Shown: positions 21,413-32,400, numbered from the stretch's first letter. The stretch: DNA of 64,000 bases from Patella vulgata (GCF_932274485.2 NC_065880.2:8285695-8349694); one strand, 5' to 3'. Notes: generated from the sequence alone by a model not told the origin. A program made the numbers and translations.

Positions 21413-21512
21413 ATAAACTATAACACGATGTCCACAAAAGTTTGTAAAATTCTAAAAATAATCTTCAAATCGTCCTTAATTGTCAAATGCCGTCACGAGG
21501 AATAAGGGGGTC

Positions 21513-22261
21513 TTAAAGATACATTATGGGAGATTAGATAAAGAGCTGACAGTTTTCACTATAATAGTTAAAAACTAGATGATGTAAATGGATTATGCTG
21601 AACATTTCAGTCATATTGCTTCACTCTAAGCCGAGAAAATGTTATTTAAAAATCTTTGTAGCCTCGGTTGTTATTGTCAGTGCTGTCGAGATAATTAACA
21701 ACAGTCTCGATTGTCCATTTTTGCGTTGAACGGACATTGAAAAACAGATCATATTCAAATCCAATAAAAACCGGACAGATAAGATGGCAGCGAGAGTTGA
21801 TTATGATCTTTTCATGTTACTAAATGTCTAATTAAAGGCCCAATACCACTTTTGTTGTAACTGAATAATATGTATCAATCTTTATTCTGGTCAACAAATG
21901 GTACTATTTTACAATATTCCAATTAAATGATGATACAAATTTCATCTTAACACACCTTATTTAAAAATTTTGAAAAATTCAACATAATGGTTTGAAACGT
22001 CTAACGTAAACCTTTTCAAATGAAACTTCGATTTAAAAATATTTTCGAACCCTCTGGACAAGTAAAATAGGATGTAATGGATAATTTACACAACAGGTAG
22101 GACACTTAAACATCTAGTACTTAGATAGAGATATTATTTATTTTCTGGAGCTTTCAAGCCAGCAAGAGTGTTATTGTCCCTTTAATAGTATATATAACAT
22201 TCCAGGCCCTAAAAAGGGTCCCGAAATAGGCAGATTTACCTTTTGTATTAGGTATGTTTAA
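21513..22261 (+). mobile_element. MITE M1 split by M2
   Basis: Left part 21513-21835 starts TTAAAGATACATTATGGGAG. The right part resumes at 22182 and ends TTTTGTATTAGGTATGTTTA. The break lies at a TTAA within M1's own sequence. Confidence 0.87.
21836..22181 (-). mobile_element. TTAA-target MITE M2, complete, inside M1
   Basis: 346 bp, same length as the copy at 10346 but reversed. Flanks TTAA (21832-21835) and TTAA (22182-22185). The uninterrupted M1 copies read through TAATTAATAG here, which fixes the target duplication as TTAA. Confidence 0.9.
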
Positions 22262-22317
22262 TAAATAACGTTATTGTGACGCCATTTGTTAAATAACATA
22301 ATGTTTTAGTATTTTTT

Positions 22318-22560
22318 AGTATTGAAATCCGACCCTTGAAGCTTTTTACCCACCCAGCATAACAATCGTATGTTTTTGATAATTCGCACCTGGTTCAATA
22401 TCAAGTTTTTTGGGGTTTTTTTTTATCCAACTAGCATAACTTTTTTACCCACCCAGCAGGACAATCTTTTATTGAAATGGCACCCCGTACTATAGTAAGC
22501 TTATCACCCACCCAGCATCACCACCATTTATTCAAATCTTGCCCCGTACTATAGCAACCT
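22318..22560. repeat. Diverged short repeat with CCACCCAGCA core
   Basis: CACCCAGCA recurs four times (about 22352, 22450, 22507 and nearby) in TTTTTACCCACCCAGCA or TATCACCCACCCAGCA settings. Confidence 0.5.
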
Positions 22561-22561
22561 C

Positions 22562-23056
22562 TTCCAACAGACATACTCAGTAAATTCTCCTCTGGGTTCC
22601 ACAAAAATGTCTATGCCATAATAGTACAATACATCCACCGTGCTATATATGAGGGGGCTGTCTGAAGTACAACAACGTACAGACAGCTCAACAGACTTCA
22701 TTAGAACTTAGTTATGAATAATTCTACAATAAAGCTGCGTTTATGAACTTGCGTCTATTATGTTTCTAGACGATATATTTAATTATATCATTTATAAGTC
22801 ATGTTGGGTTGCTTCTAGACCCTAGACAATGTTTACATTTTGACTATGAGCCAGCGTGATTAAAATGTTTAATATAATTATCATAAAGTGGATTTTATTG
22901 TATAAAAACTGGAGAAAGCTAACGATGTAGGAACGCCAGACACGTGTGTAACTCTCCACATCTCAATGAGTCTGGCTTGGTGAAATAATAACCACTAAAT
23001 TCTTAATAGATACATGGGATGAAATGAGCTTGAACGTTCTACGTTGTTGCTCCATT
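22562..23056. other. Unique sequence, no gene recognised
   Basis: AT-rich, no open frame, splice-bounded exon or repeat family seen. Confidence 0.5.
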
Positions 23057-23057
23057 C

Positions 23058-23091
<34 letters not shown>

Positions 23092-23283
23092 GGGGAGAGA
23101 GAGAGAGGGGGAGAGAGAGGGGGTTAACGTCCACTCGACACAAACTAGGTTATCGCGGGACTAACACATGGTTCAATTTTATTTTCAATAATTCGCTGAC
23201 GCGTAGGGGTCTTTAGCATTGGGAGGAAACCGGAAGACTCGGAGAAAACCCACGAGGTTGGACAGGCGACCCTACTCCTTGAC
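23057..23283 (-). mobile_element. SINE-B, head missing
   Basis: (GA)n with GGG interruptions, GGTTAACGTCCACTCGACAC, V-domain complement CGGAGAAAACCCACGAGGTT, ending at CCTACTCCTTGACC. Confidence 0.88.
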
Positions 23284-23359
23284 CTTATTCCTTATTCGGA
23301 CATCCACCCCCCCCCCCCCGCCCCCCTACACCGATTCGAAATAACAGTAGGTAGTAACT

Positions 23360-23498
23360 CCGTTACCATATTTGTCTTAAAGTGTACGTAAAATATCTTG
23401 ACAGGTTGAATTCGATCAGTGTGCTTTGAGAGGAATTTTGCCCGCACAGCGGCCTTTCTGTCTCGGCCAGCACCAGGATCGAACCCGGGACCGCTTGG
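23360..23498 (-). repeat. Degenerate SINE-A pieces
   Basis: GTGTACGTAAAATATCTTGA, then GTGTGCTTTGAGAGGAATTT and CAGGATCGAACCCGGGACC, scrambled relative to an intact SINE-A. Confidence 0.45.
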
Positions 23499-23841
23499 CC
23501 TCCTCAGTAGATACATACAAGATATGAATATTTGCTACCCTTTGCGTAATGCACTGGTCTGATCGATTCTACTCTGTAGCCACATTGAGTGTCCCAGCTA
23601 AGCGGGATATAAATACATGCGAATACAAGCAAATATCATTGAATACGGCCATTGAATTAAGTCATTGAATATTCCATGGTTGTATTCAATGGCTTAAACA
23701 CGTACTCTTTTTGTCCAGAATTATTATTTGTTTGTTTATTGTTTGTTTGTTTTTTTTGTTGTTGTTCTTTTCTCTTTTTTTGTGGTAATCTGAATAGTGC
23801 AGTGTATTTTGAGATTTGCATGTAGTTATAGAATAAAAACA

Positions 23842-23989
23842 GAACTCATTGATTATTGAATACCGCTCGGGTTATTCTATGGTTCCAGAGAGTGTATCCC
23901 TGTCGCATTCCACTCGTGGACTGCTTGCGCCGAGATACACTCTCTTGAACCATAGAATAACCCGAGCGGCATTCAATGGTCATTGAGTT
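23842..23989. mobile_element. Foldback element with 56-base arms
   Basis: Left arm contains CCGCTCGGGTTATTCTATGG; the right arm contains CCATAGAATAACCCGAGCGG. Arms agree at roughly nine of ten positions with a loop of about 34 bases. No target duplication is clear. Confidence 0.85.
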
Positions 23990-24177
23990 CTATATATATA
24001 CATCTTCGAGTCCCAGGTACACGTCTTGCAAAAAAATGTGGCAGTTTGGTATGATCTCACCAGTATAAACATCGCTGTAGGAGGTTTCGCCACATAGCTT
24101 TTTAACTCTACACACTACGGTCTTAACCTTTACGACCTAAACCGATTTGTTGACCTGGCCTTTACTAATGCGACCGA

Positions 24178-24441
24178 AACTCTATGGCTGAAAGGGGGGT
24201 TGGATGGCCGAATGGTTAGCACGTGCGCGCTGTATCATAAGGCCTGTCAACAGGTGTGGTTTCGAATCCCCTGTTGTACATGAAAGAAGTGGGGTCGCCT
24301 GTCCAACCTCGTGGGTTTTCTCCGGGTCCTCCGGTTTCCTCCCACTGCCAAAGACCCCTGCGCGCAAGCGAATTATTGAAATAAAATTAAAACCATATGT
24401 TAGTCCCGAAATGTCCTAGTTTGTGTCGAGTGGACGTTAAA

Positions 24442-24482
<41 letters not shown>
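24178..24482 (+). mobile_element. SINE-B, first of a tandem pair
   Basis: ACTCTATGGCTGAAA flank, head GATGGCCGAATGGTTAGCAC, V-domain, tail GGACGTTAAAACC and (CT)n. The same flank TATGGCTGAAA recurs at 24483. Confidence 0.92.
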
Positions 24483-24485
<3 letters not shown>

Positions 24486-24767
24486 GGCTGAAAACCATGC
24501 CCGAATGGTTAGCACGTGCGCGCTGTATCATAAGGCCTGTCAACAGGTGTGGTTTCGAATCCCCTGTTGTACATGAAAGCAGTGGTTTCGAATCCCCTGT
24601 TGTACATGAAAGAAGTGGGGTCGCCTGTCCAACCTCGTGGGTTTTCTCCGGGTCCTCCGGTTTCCTCCCACTGCCAAAGACCCCTGCGCGCAAGCGAATT
24701 ATTGAAATAAAATTAAAACCATATGTTAGTCCCGAAATGTCCTAGTTTGTGTCTAGTGGACGTTAAA

Positions 24768-24803
<36 letters not shown>

Positions 24804-24809
24804 CTGAAA
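24483..24809 (+). mobile_element. SINE-B, second of a tandem pair
   Basis: Almost identical to 24178-24482 apart from the head start and an internal duplication of TGGTTTCGAATCCCCTGTTG plus ACATGAAAG. It is followed by TGGCTGAAAACTCTATG, a third flank copy. Confidence 0.92.
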
Positions 24810-25079
24810 ACTCTATGCACGAAACGTCTGATGGCCTGACATGTGCGAGACGGAAAACAAAAGATCCGAGATCTCCTAACTGAATAATGGAGGACTGGGT
24901 GTCAATAATTATAATATATGGGTAGATTATATTGTCCAGACAGTGGTAATTGAATGTATTTACCTACGTGTATTAATATTGAGACAATCGTCTCGATCCA
25001 TTATAGTTTTCTCCTCAAATAACTGTGATGGAAGAGTGGTCTAAGTGTGTGCGCTTTAGAACACAGGGTCTGTCATTGA

Positions 25080-25378
25080 TTAAAGGGGCTAAATCGCTTA
25101 TATTTGGCACCTAGGAATGGACATAGATGGGTCGTAACGCATATAATAATGTATTATGAATGTATATAAACTGATTTACAATCAATCAATTATGTTCGGC
25201 GAAATATACGCCAGAGGTCTTAATCGAATGGAAATCTCTCGCGTCTTTTATTCCAGTCTACATAGATAGTATTTATTGCATAGTACATAGATTTACATTC
25301 AATCGTTTCTGCTTATACTGTAATGTCTAATGTTCGGCGAAATACGCGAAGAATTCAAATTGAATGGCAGTCTTTGTT
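25080..25378 (+). mobile_element. MITE M3, rearranged
   Basis: TTAAAGGGGCTAAATCGC end, TGGGTCGTAACGCATATAAT, then the ATTTACATTCAATCGTTTCT to CGGCGAAATACG part occurs a second time after 25285. The right end is absent. Confidence 0.7.
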
Positions 25379-25599
25379 AGATGCATACGTGTATACAATT
25401 TATTTTCGACCATATTTCGAATTCCAATACCGACTTCCGCCCAGCACGATTGACAAGGGGAAATAACGCTTTGCAAACTTTCTCGGCCGACATCACAAGT
25501 TTTCATGCCCATGTCACATATATAGATGAACCAAAACATAGGTTATTTAGATCGTCCAACCCAATTGTTTTTTATTTCAAGATGGTTTCCTAAAGAACG

Positions 25600-26240
25600 G
25601 TAACTCTATATTATGTAAAGGTGTAATAAAAAGATACAAGTTGATGTTACTAGGTGAATGTTTATTCACGTGGTTTCATTCTATTATCAGACCTTATTTA
25701 ATCTAGAGCACGTGTCATCTTGTATCATATTTACCTGGATTTAATCATAACAAGGTGAACACTTGGCTCTAGTTGATTATTCCATCATCCAGACGCACAG
25801 TATTCGTTACCTTTTCAGTTGCAACACGTGTCGTACACGTGAAAGGGTATGCTGCTGAAACGATCATACACGTTTAGGGATTGTTGGATAAATACTGATT
25901 ATACACATATAACACAACTAGTGATTGTTTTCCCTAGAAATTGTGTTGTGTTTTTATCGTGCAATTCGTGAGGGGCATCCCAGGGCATCTTTAAGGTCTA
26001 TTTCCATCAAGGCGGCTTGTTAATTGAGACTATTGTAGGGTGTGACGAAGAGAACAGGTAATAAGGTGGCAACCAGGTGAAACAGGTAGATGTTATAACA
26101 CGTGTAATCTATCGGAGTTAATGCAATCTTTATACAAACTTTATATTGAGCCAAAATAAAGATGCCAATCTAACGGTTGTTTTTAACCATCGTAAAGGAC
26201 GTTCTTTAAATAAATGATGTGTTGGCCCCCGGCAGAGTCT
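25600..26240. other. Unique sequence, no gene recognised
   Basis: Several CACGTG E-box hexamers (for example 25658 and 25711 regions: TCACGTGG, GCACGTGT) in otherwise featureless AT-rich DNA. No coding signal. Confidence 0.45.
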
Positions 26241-26249
26241 AAATTTAAG

Positions 26250-26250
26250 A

Positions 26251-26282
<32 letters not shown>

Positions 26283-26334
26283 CCCCTACGCGCGAAATAA
26301 AATAAAATTGAACCATATGTCAGACCCGAAATGA
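26250..26334 (+). repeat. (GA)n and SINE-B 3' fragment in opposite sense
   Basis: (GA)n then GACCCCTACGCGCGAAATAA to CCGAAATGACC on the plus strand, immediately before a minus-strand SINE-B. Confidence 0.65.
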
Positions 26335-26573
26335 CCGAGAGAGAGAATGACCGAGAGCGAGAGAGAGATAGAGAGAGTTTAACGTCCACTCGACAAAAAC
26401 TAGGTCATTTCGGTACTAACATATGGTTCAATTTTATTTCAATAAGCTTGAATAGGTGACAATACTCCGTATCATGTACAAGCGGGAAATCGAAGCAACG
26501 CCACTTGACTCAATGACGGACCTTATGATCCAACGCGTACGCGCTAACCATTCGGCCACCTAACCTCTTAATT
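26335..26573 (-). mobile_element. SINE-B with V-domain deletion
   Basis: GTTTAACGTCCACTCGACAA, then a jump at CAATAAGCTTGAATAGGTGA past the V-domain to CGTATCATGTACAAGCGGGA and the head CGCGCTAACCATTCGGCCAC. Confidence 0.85.
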
Positions 26574-26664
26574 TAAGAATATCCGTGGTAGTCAAGTAGT
26601 AATTGTCTGCGATATCACTGTTGTGGAATTGGACGTTAAACCACAAGCTGCTAACAGGACAGTG

Positions 26665-26825
26665 TGCCCTCTATTAGAATGTTCCAGTTTAGAATCCGGT
26701 CACAGGCCGAGAAAAACGTTAGGCAGTGGGAAAAAATATCGATGTCCACCCGTGTCCATATTTCCGCGCACATAAAAGAATCATTGGCATTTGGAATTCG
26801 AAATAAGATATCAGGGACTGCCACT
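26665..26825 (+). repeat. Degenerate SINE-A body
   Basis: CAGGCCGAGAAAAACGTT, CGCACATAAAAGAATCATTG and TTGGAATTCGAAATAAGATA follow the SINE-A order at low identity. Confidence 0.5.
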
Positions 26826-26858
26826 TTAAGCTCTTTTTATGAAAAGTTTTTATGAAAA

Positions 26859-26920
26859 GAAATGAAACGGGGTTTAACGTCCTACTGTTCTGCACCATTC
26901 CGGGACAATGAAGACGGATG
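26859..26920 (-). mobile_element. SINE-A 3' end fragment
   Basis: AATGAAACGGGGTTTAACGT, CCTACTGTTCTGCACC, AATGAAGACGG. It lies tail-out against the degenerate copy just before it. Confidence 0.75.
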
Positions 26921-26929
26921 TGTGTGTGA

Positions 26930-27315
26930 TGTAAAGGTACATACTAGTCTATGGGTCAGTATCTTGAGACAGGTATTTTTGAACACGGAAAACAAAAACA
27001 ATTCCCCATCATCAAGTTGAATTTGTGACAGCTTCTAGACGGTCGTGTGTGTAATGATCTATTTGTAGTTAAAACAACGGCTATTCTAGGATCGTATGAA
27101 CAGGGCAATACAATGTCTTATTACATCAATAGTATTTATATTTATATCCAGCTATATTGAAACCATTATAGTCCAGTTTTAAACATACCTTATAATTATT
27201 TGCATTGTAATGACGTACAAACGTCTGTTTGCTTTGTGAAATTACGTCCTGTTTCCTTGTAAGTTTAACAAAGCACGCGCAAGATTTGCCTACACGCAAG
27301 CTGTACCATTTCTAG
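26930..27315. other. Unique sequence, no gene recognised
   Basis: No open frame or repeat family identified. Confidence 0.45.
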
Positions 27316-27317
27316 CT

Positions 27318-27745
27318 TAACTAATCATAGCCCATTTTACCTGTAGTCTTCCTACCCTAATCATAACCAATTTTACCTGTATCATTCCTACCCTAATCCC
27401 ATTTTACCTGTAGCCTTGCTACCCTAATCATAACCCATTTTACCTGTACCACTGCTACCCTAATCCCATTTTACCAGTAGCCTTGCTACCCTAATCATAA
27501 CCCATTTTACCTGTACCACTGCTACCCTAATCCCATTTTACCTGTACCATTGCTTTCCTAATCCTAAACTATTTTACCTGTACCATTGCTATCTTAATCA
27601 TAACCCATTTTATCTGTACCAATGCTACCCTAATCATAACCCAGTTTACCTGTAGTCTTGCTACCCTAATAATAATCCAGTTTACCTGTAGTCTTGCTAC
27701 CCTAATCATAATCCATTTTACATGTATCACTGTAAACCCAATCAT
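27318..27745. repeat. Minisatellite with ATCATAACCCATTTTACCTG unit
   Basis: About 12 units of 28-36 bases alternating TGTACCACTGCTACCCTAAT and TGTAGCCTTGCTACCCTAAT forms. Higher-order alternation is visible at 27400-27540. Confidence 0.9.
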
Positions 27746-27769
27746 ATCCTAATTTCTCCCAAATACTCA

Positions 27770-27893
27770 AAAACGACTGTTTTAGCATCAAATTGAGATA
27801 GTCCCGTGGTCATGTTTATTTTCAGCATGATGAGGCCTAAAATTCGAAGTTTTGGCGTGATGAGTTGGGGCATGGCCCACAAAATGATAAAGA
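27770..27893 (-). mobile_element. hAT-like terminal fragment
   Basis: The right border reads AAAGAACCACTG, reverse of the common hAT terminus CAGTGGTTCTTT, after GGCATGGCCCACAAAATG. The other end was not found. Confidence 0.45.
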
Positions 27894-27912
27894 ACCACTG
27901 CTTAGTGAAACG

Positions 27913-28303
27913 TTAGTGATACATTATGCAAGATTTAGATAAAGAGCTGATCATTCTTGCTATAATTTCTCATAAATAGATAATGTAAAATGAAAAATAT
28001 TAAAAATGTCATTCAAATTACTTCATTCTGAGCAAAGTTATCACTGTTTGTAGTTTTGACAAGATGTGTGCATAGTGGTAACCTGGGCACTGGTATATTC
28101 GAGACTTAGCCTAGCTTTCCCCATTTTTAAATTAAATTTTTAAATGAACCGTGCTAATCTAGTTAAAATCTCGAGTATCCTATGCCATCGAGAGTTGATT
28201 ATGGTTTTGTTAATAAATTTTTAATTAATAATTCAGATAAAATTTCAGGCCTAAAGAAAGACCTGCAATAGGCAGATTTACCTCTTGCATAATGCATGTT
28301 TAA
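27913..28303 (+). mobile_element. MITE M1, complete
   Basis: TTAGTGATACATTATGCAAG to CTCTTGCATAATGCATGTTT. 391 bp. Confidence 0.85.
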
Positions 28304-28644
28304 GATATTCTTATAGTAAGGTGTATTTTTAGCCGTTCCGATTCCACTACGAGAGATTATTATAGACTAAGGGTTAAGTTAAATCATCAGAATTAGTCTA
28401 TAAAGAAAGGATTGTTTTAACCAAGGATGAGTTATTCTATCGGTATGTTTATTTATCTATGTTAAAGAATATACCAAAATATAGACGTGTACGTAAACAC
28501 ACTGAGGATGGAAGGAAACTAAGAACACGTTTTATTGGTTACCTGCCAGTTTATATTTCTAGATATACCTGTCTCTATCTATATCACCTGGTCGATTAGA
28601 ATAACTAATTACAGGTATATAGCATTCTTAGGTAACGTTCAGTT

Positions 28645-28836
28645 AGAGAGAGAGAGGGGGGGGGGCGGTAACGTACACTCGACACAAACTAGGTCAGTTG
28701 GGTACTAACATATGGTTCAATTTTATTTCAAAAATTCGCATGAGCATATTATAGGGGTCTTTTGCAGTGGGAGGAAACCGGCCCACCCGGAGAAAACCTA
28801 TCTGGTTGAACAGTCGGCCTTACTCCTTATTACAGG
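28645..28836 (-). mobile_element. SINE-B, head missing
   Basis: (GA)n and G run, GTAACGTACACTCGACACAA, CCACCCGGAGAAAACCTATC, ending GGCCTTACTCCTTATTACAGG, where the next minisatellite begins. Confidence 0.85.
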
Positions 28837-29560
28837 TATCTAGTAAAATAGGTTCAGTACATGCACTGACGGGTAACGTTCATTACACTACAGGTATATT
28901 GTAGGTTGCGTTCAATACAGGTATAAAGTACGGAAAGGTATGGTTCAATACCGGTATATATAGCAATGATAGGTAACGTTCAATACAGGTACATAGTACG
29001 GATAGGTATGGTTCAATACCGGTATATATAGCAATGATAGGTAACGTTCAATACAGGTACATAGTACGGATAGGTATGGTTCAATACCGGTATATATAGC
29101 ACTGATAGGTAACTTTCTTTACAGTTATATAGTACTGATAGGTAACGTTCATTACGGGTATATAGTACGGATAGGTAACGTTCAATACAGGTATATAGTA
29201 CAGATAAAACGTTCAATACAGGTATATAGTACGGATAGGTAACGTTCATTACAGGTATATAGTACGGATAGGTAACGTTCATTACAAGTATATAGTACGG
29301 ATAGGTAACGTCAGGTATATAGAACGGATAGGTAACGTTCATTACAGGTATATAGTACGGATAGGTAACGTTCATTACAAGTATATAGTACGGATAGATA
29401 ACGTCAGGTATATAGAACGGATATGTAACGTTCATTACAGGTATATAAAGTACGGAAAGGTAACATCCATTACAGGTATATACAGGTACATGGTACGGAT
29501 AGGTAACGTCAGGTATATATTACGAATAGGTAACGTTCATTACAGGTATATATAGACGAT
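28837..29560. repeat. 33-bp minisatellite
   Basis: Unit CATTACAGGTATATAGTACG + GATAGGTAACGTT, about 20 copies with GTACATAGTACGG and CCGGTATATATAGC variants. The 140-residue open frame on the minus strand arises because 33 is a multiple of three. Confidence 0.93.
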
Positions 29561-29789
29561 TATTAAATTATAAATAATGAATATCATAAAGAAATAACAC
29601 CTGTTTTGTTAATAAATCATTCATATCATAATCTACAGGTACACCTTGTAAATTAATTAACATGTACCGTACTTAATTATTCATTGGGTATAATCCAAAT
29701 TGAGACAACTAGTAATCAACGACATAAAAACAAGTAAAATTTTATATATAGGCTGGGCAGGCTCAAGCCTAGCGCCTCAACGTCTAGGG

Positions 29790-30133
29790 CAGTGATTCTC
29801 AACTGGTGTGTCGCGGAACACAGGTGTGCCGCGAGATCTTCCTAAGTGTGCCGCGAAATTTTGAACGGCACACTAAGAAAATTTCTCACTAAAGAAGCCA
29901 GTTATTTGACTGATGAAATTCTAAACACTGCAATAAAATAAGTTCATAGCTGTGTTGTTCTATATTTAGTTTGAGTCATTCTACGTGTCTATGACTAGTC
30001 TGTGCCCAAGGTTGTATGCCGTTTATGACTTACCAAATTAAAATATTTTTCATATATATTTAGCCAAGTGTGCCGCTATTTTTTCATGTGTTCTGAGGTG
30101 TGTCGTTGGTAAAAAAAAGGTTGAAAACCACTG
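29790..30133. mobile_element. hAT-type non-autonomous element, 344 bp
   Basis: Ends CAGTGATTCTCAACTGGTGT and, reversed, CAGTGGTTTTCAACCTTTTT. Flanks GTCTAGGG (29782-29789) and GTCTAGGA (30134-30141) form an 8-bp duplication with one change. Subterminal GTGTGCCGCG repeats occur on both sides, as in hAT relatives. Confidence 0.87.
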
Positions 30134-30285
30134 GTCTAGGAGGACACCGCTCAAGGTGTATAATTATTTTGAGTTCGTACACGCACTGTAGTCTTTAACA
30201 TCAGGCAGTATCCTCGACTTTACTGAATTGTGTTTAAAACATACTTTCATCTTCTTTTAGGCGTAAGAGTGGGGAAATAGCCTAC
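30134..30285 (+). repeat. Dispersed repeat, copy 2 (hAT flank)
   Basis: GGACACCGCTCAAGGTGTAT through CTTTACTGAATTGTGTTTAA. Matches the minus-strand copy at 21178-21333. Confidence 0.75.
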
Positions 30286-30417
30286 TTGGTTTTTCTCCGG
30301 GTCCCCCGGTTTCCTCCCACTGCTAAACACCCATAAGCGAATTATAAAAATAAAATTGAACCATGTGTTAGTCCCGTAATGACCTAGTTTGTGTCGAGTG
30401 GACGTTTAACCCCATTC

Positions 30418-30452
<35 letters not shown>
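30282..30452 (+). mobile_element. SINE-B, 5'-truncated
   Basis: Starts in the V-domain (TTTTTCTCCGGGTCCCCCGG) and ends GACGTTTAACCCCATTCCCC + (CT)n. Confidence 0.88.
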
Positions 30453-30455
<3 letters not shown>

Positions 30456-30747
30456 GAAACCTCAAATAACTCTGACCCTCAAACGCCCTGCTACTGTGAT
30501 CGGCATGGCATGTACTGTCTATACCTTCTATAGAAGGAATATTTGGCTATGTTTATGATTGGTGCGAGTAGTTTGATAGGTAATGAGATGTGTTTTTTAT
30601 AGAACCGGGAATAGTTTTATGGTCGTTGGTATTTTAGTAGACAAAAACGTAAAATAGTTATATTCTCCATTACACAAAAAACATGGGCTACATTATTTAT
30701 ACGGTGACGTGCAAATTAAAGGTCGGTGTGTGTTCGACGGTGTGTTC

Positions 30748-30859
30748 GAGAGAGAGAGAGAGAGAGAGAGGGAGGGCGAGAGAGAAAACGATGGGATTTA
30801 ACGTCCACTCGAAATAAACAAGGAGAGAAGTCAATGTAATGGTTGTTTTTAACCATAGT

Positions 30860-30895
<36 letters not shown>

Positions 30896-30960
30896 GGGGG
30901 GAGGGGGTAACTTACCCTCGACACAAACTAGGTCATTTCTGGACTGACACATGGTTCACT
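30748..30960 (-). mobile_element. Two SINE-B 3' ends with (GA)n tracts
   Basis: (GA)n, ATGGGATTTAACGTCCACTC, then a second (GA)n and GTAACTTACCCTCGACACAA to GACTGACACATGGTTCAC. Both are truncated after the 3' quarter. Confidence 0.8.
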
Positions 30961-31134
30961 TCATTAACTAAGTTCTTTTGTGGTTAATACATTTATTTTA
31001 TTTTAATTTCAATAACTCCTTTGTGTATAGGTGTCTATTGGGTTTAACAATTCGTTATCGCAATTAAAAGTTAGTATTTTATTAAATACTAGTAATTAAG
31101 TAATTAGAGAAATATAATGGCACTAGTATAACAG

Positions 31135-31318
31135 TCTGCTTTCAGGTCCAACCTGGCTAATTAGAGGGCGCATCATGCTAAGAGGGAAATTTTGTCCGGA
31201 AGCAATTGAAAATGCAACTGTAAACGGGTTCTTATACGTGCATGTCAATGTCTACATGTGACTTCGGTTTTTCGCACCATTCGAAGGACTAGACACTGTT
31301 CCTTGCCAGGTCCTTTAT
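31135..31318 (-). mobile_element. SINE-A, decayed
   Basis: CTGGCTAATTAGAGGGCGCA, GAGGGAAATTTTGTCCGGAA, TTCTTATACGTGCATGTCAA and ACTTCGGTTTTTCGCACCAT in SINE-A order. The tail is lost. Confidence 0.7.
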
Positions 31319-31439
31319 CAAACACATCTATATTTACAGAGGTGTGTATTTTTATAGACTGTTAGATATCATCAGTCGCTAGTATATTTACACATATTTG
31401 CATGTTTTGTTATGTAGACTGATAAACAGCTGCAGAACT

Positions 31440-31699
31440 CGTCAAATTCCTTAATAAAAATACAACTAACACTGTAAAAATAACTCATCCAATTCCTTAA
31501 TAAAAATTCAACTAATACTGTAAAAATAACTCATAAAATTCCTTATTAAAATACAGCTAACACGACAAAAATAACTCATCAAATCCCTAATAAAAATACA
31601 ACTAACACTGTAAAAATAACTCATCAAATTCCTTATTAAAAATACAACTAACACTGTAAAAATAATCCATCCAATTCCTTAATAAAAATACAACTAACA
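31440..31699. repeat. 46-bp minisatellite
   Basis: Unit AACTCATCAAATTCCTTAAT + AAAAATACAACTAACACTGTAAAAAT, about 6 copies. Confidence 0.88.
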
Positions 31700-32005
31700 G
31701 GCAACGGTTTAAATCCCGTTCCATCAGGCAACCGTTTAAACCCCGTCTTATCAGGCAGCCGTTTAAACATCGTCCTACCAGGCAACCGTTTAACCCCCGT
31801 CCTATCAGGCAACCGTTTAACCCCGTCCTATCAGGCAACCGTTTAACCCCGTCCTATTAGACATCCGTTTAAACTCCGTCCCATCAAGCAACCGTTTAAA
31901 CCCCGTCCCATCAGGCAACCGTTTAAACCCCGCCCCATCAAGCAACCGTTTAACCCTGTCCTATCAGATAGCCGTTTAAACCATGTTCTATCAGACAATG
32001 ATTTA
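31700..32005. repeat. 27-bp minisatellite
   Basis: Unit CAGGCAACCGTTTAAACCCC + GTCCTAT, about 11 copies, adjoining the 46-bp array. Units with 26 and 27 bases mix. Confidence 0.92.
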
Positions 32006-32245
32006 AAAAGGAATAGATTGGAATGTAGTTCCATTTTCGTAACAAATTAAACTAGGTCAGGTTAATGCTAATTGTGTCTGTAGTCTTGCTAACAACGCGT
32101 GCGTGTGTAATAAAGTATATTGTCAGTTTCTATTTGTAGTTTTGTTTAAAGTGTTTGCGTGTTTAATGGATAATAATGTCAATGCCACTTTCTATTTGTA
32201 TTTGATAAATAGTCAAATCTCACAAATCTCCATTTCCAGGTTGTT

Positions 32246-32400
32246 TCCTCGGTTGTATGTGACAAGAGGTTGGGTCGCCTGTCCAACCTCGTGGGTTTTC
32301 TCCGGGTCCTCTACAGACCACTACGCGCAAGCGAGTTATTGAAATAAAATTAAACCATATGTTAGTCCCGAAATGATCTAGTTTGTGTCGAGTGGACGTG
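32246..32400 (+). mobile_element. SINE-B with V-domain gap
   Basis: TTTCCTCGGTTGTATGTGAC, CTCGTGGGTTTTCTCCGGGT, then CTACAGACCACTACGCGCAA, ending GTCGAGTGGACGTGG. The (CT)n tail is absent. Confidence 0.85.

Noticed and set aside
29013-29435. 140-codon minus-strand frame of repeated Tyr-rich peptide
   Set aside because: Produced by the 33-bp minisatellite, whose unit is a multiple of three.
31602-32034. Minus-strand frames with GLNGCL repeats
   Set aside because: Translation of the 27-bp minisatellite.
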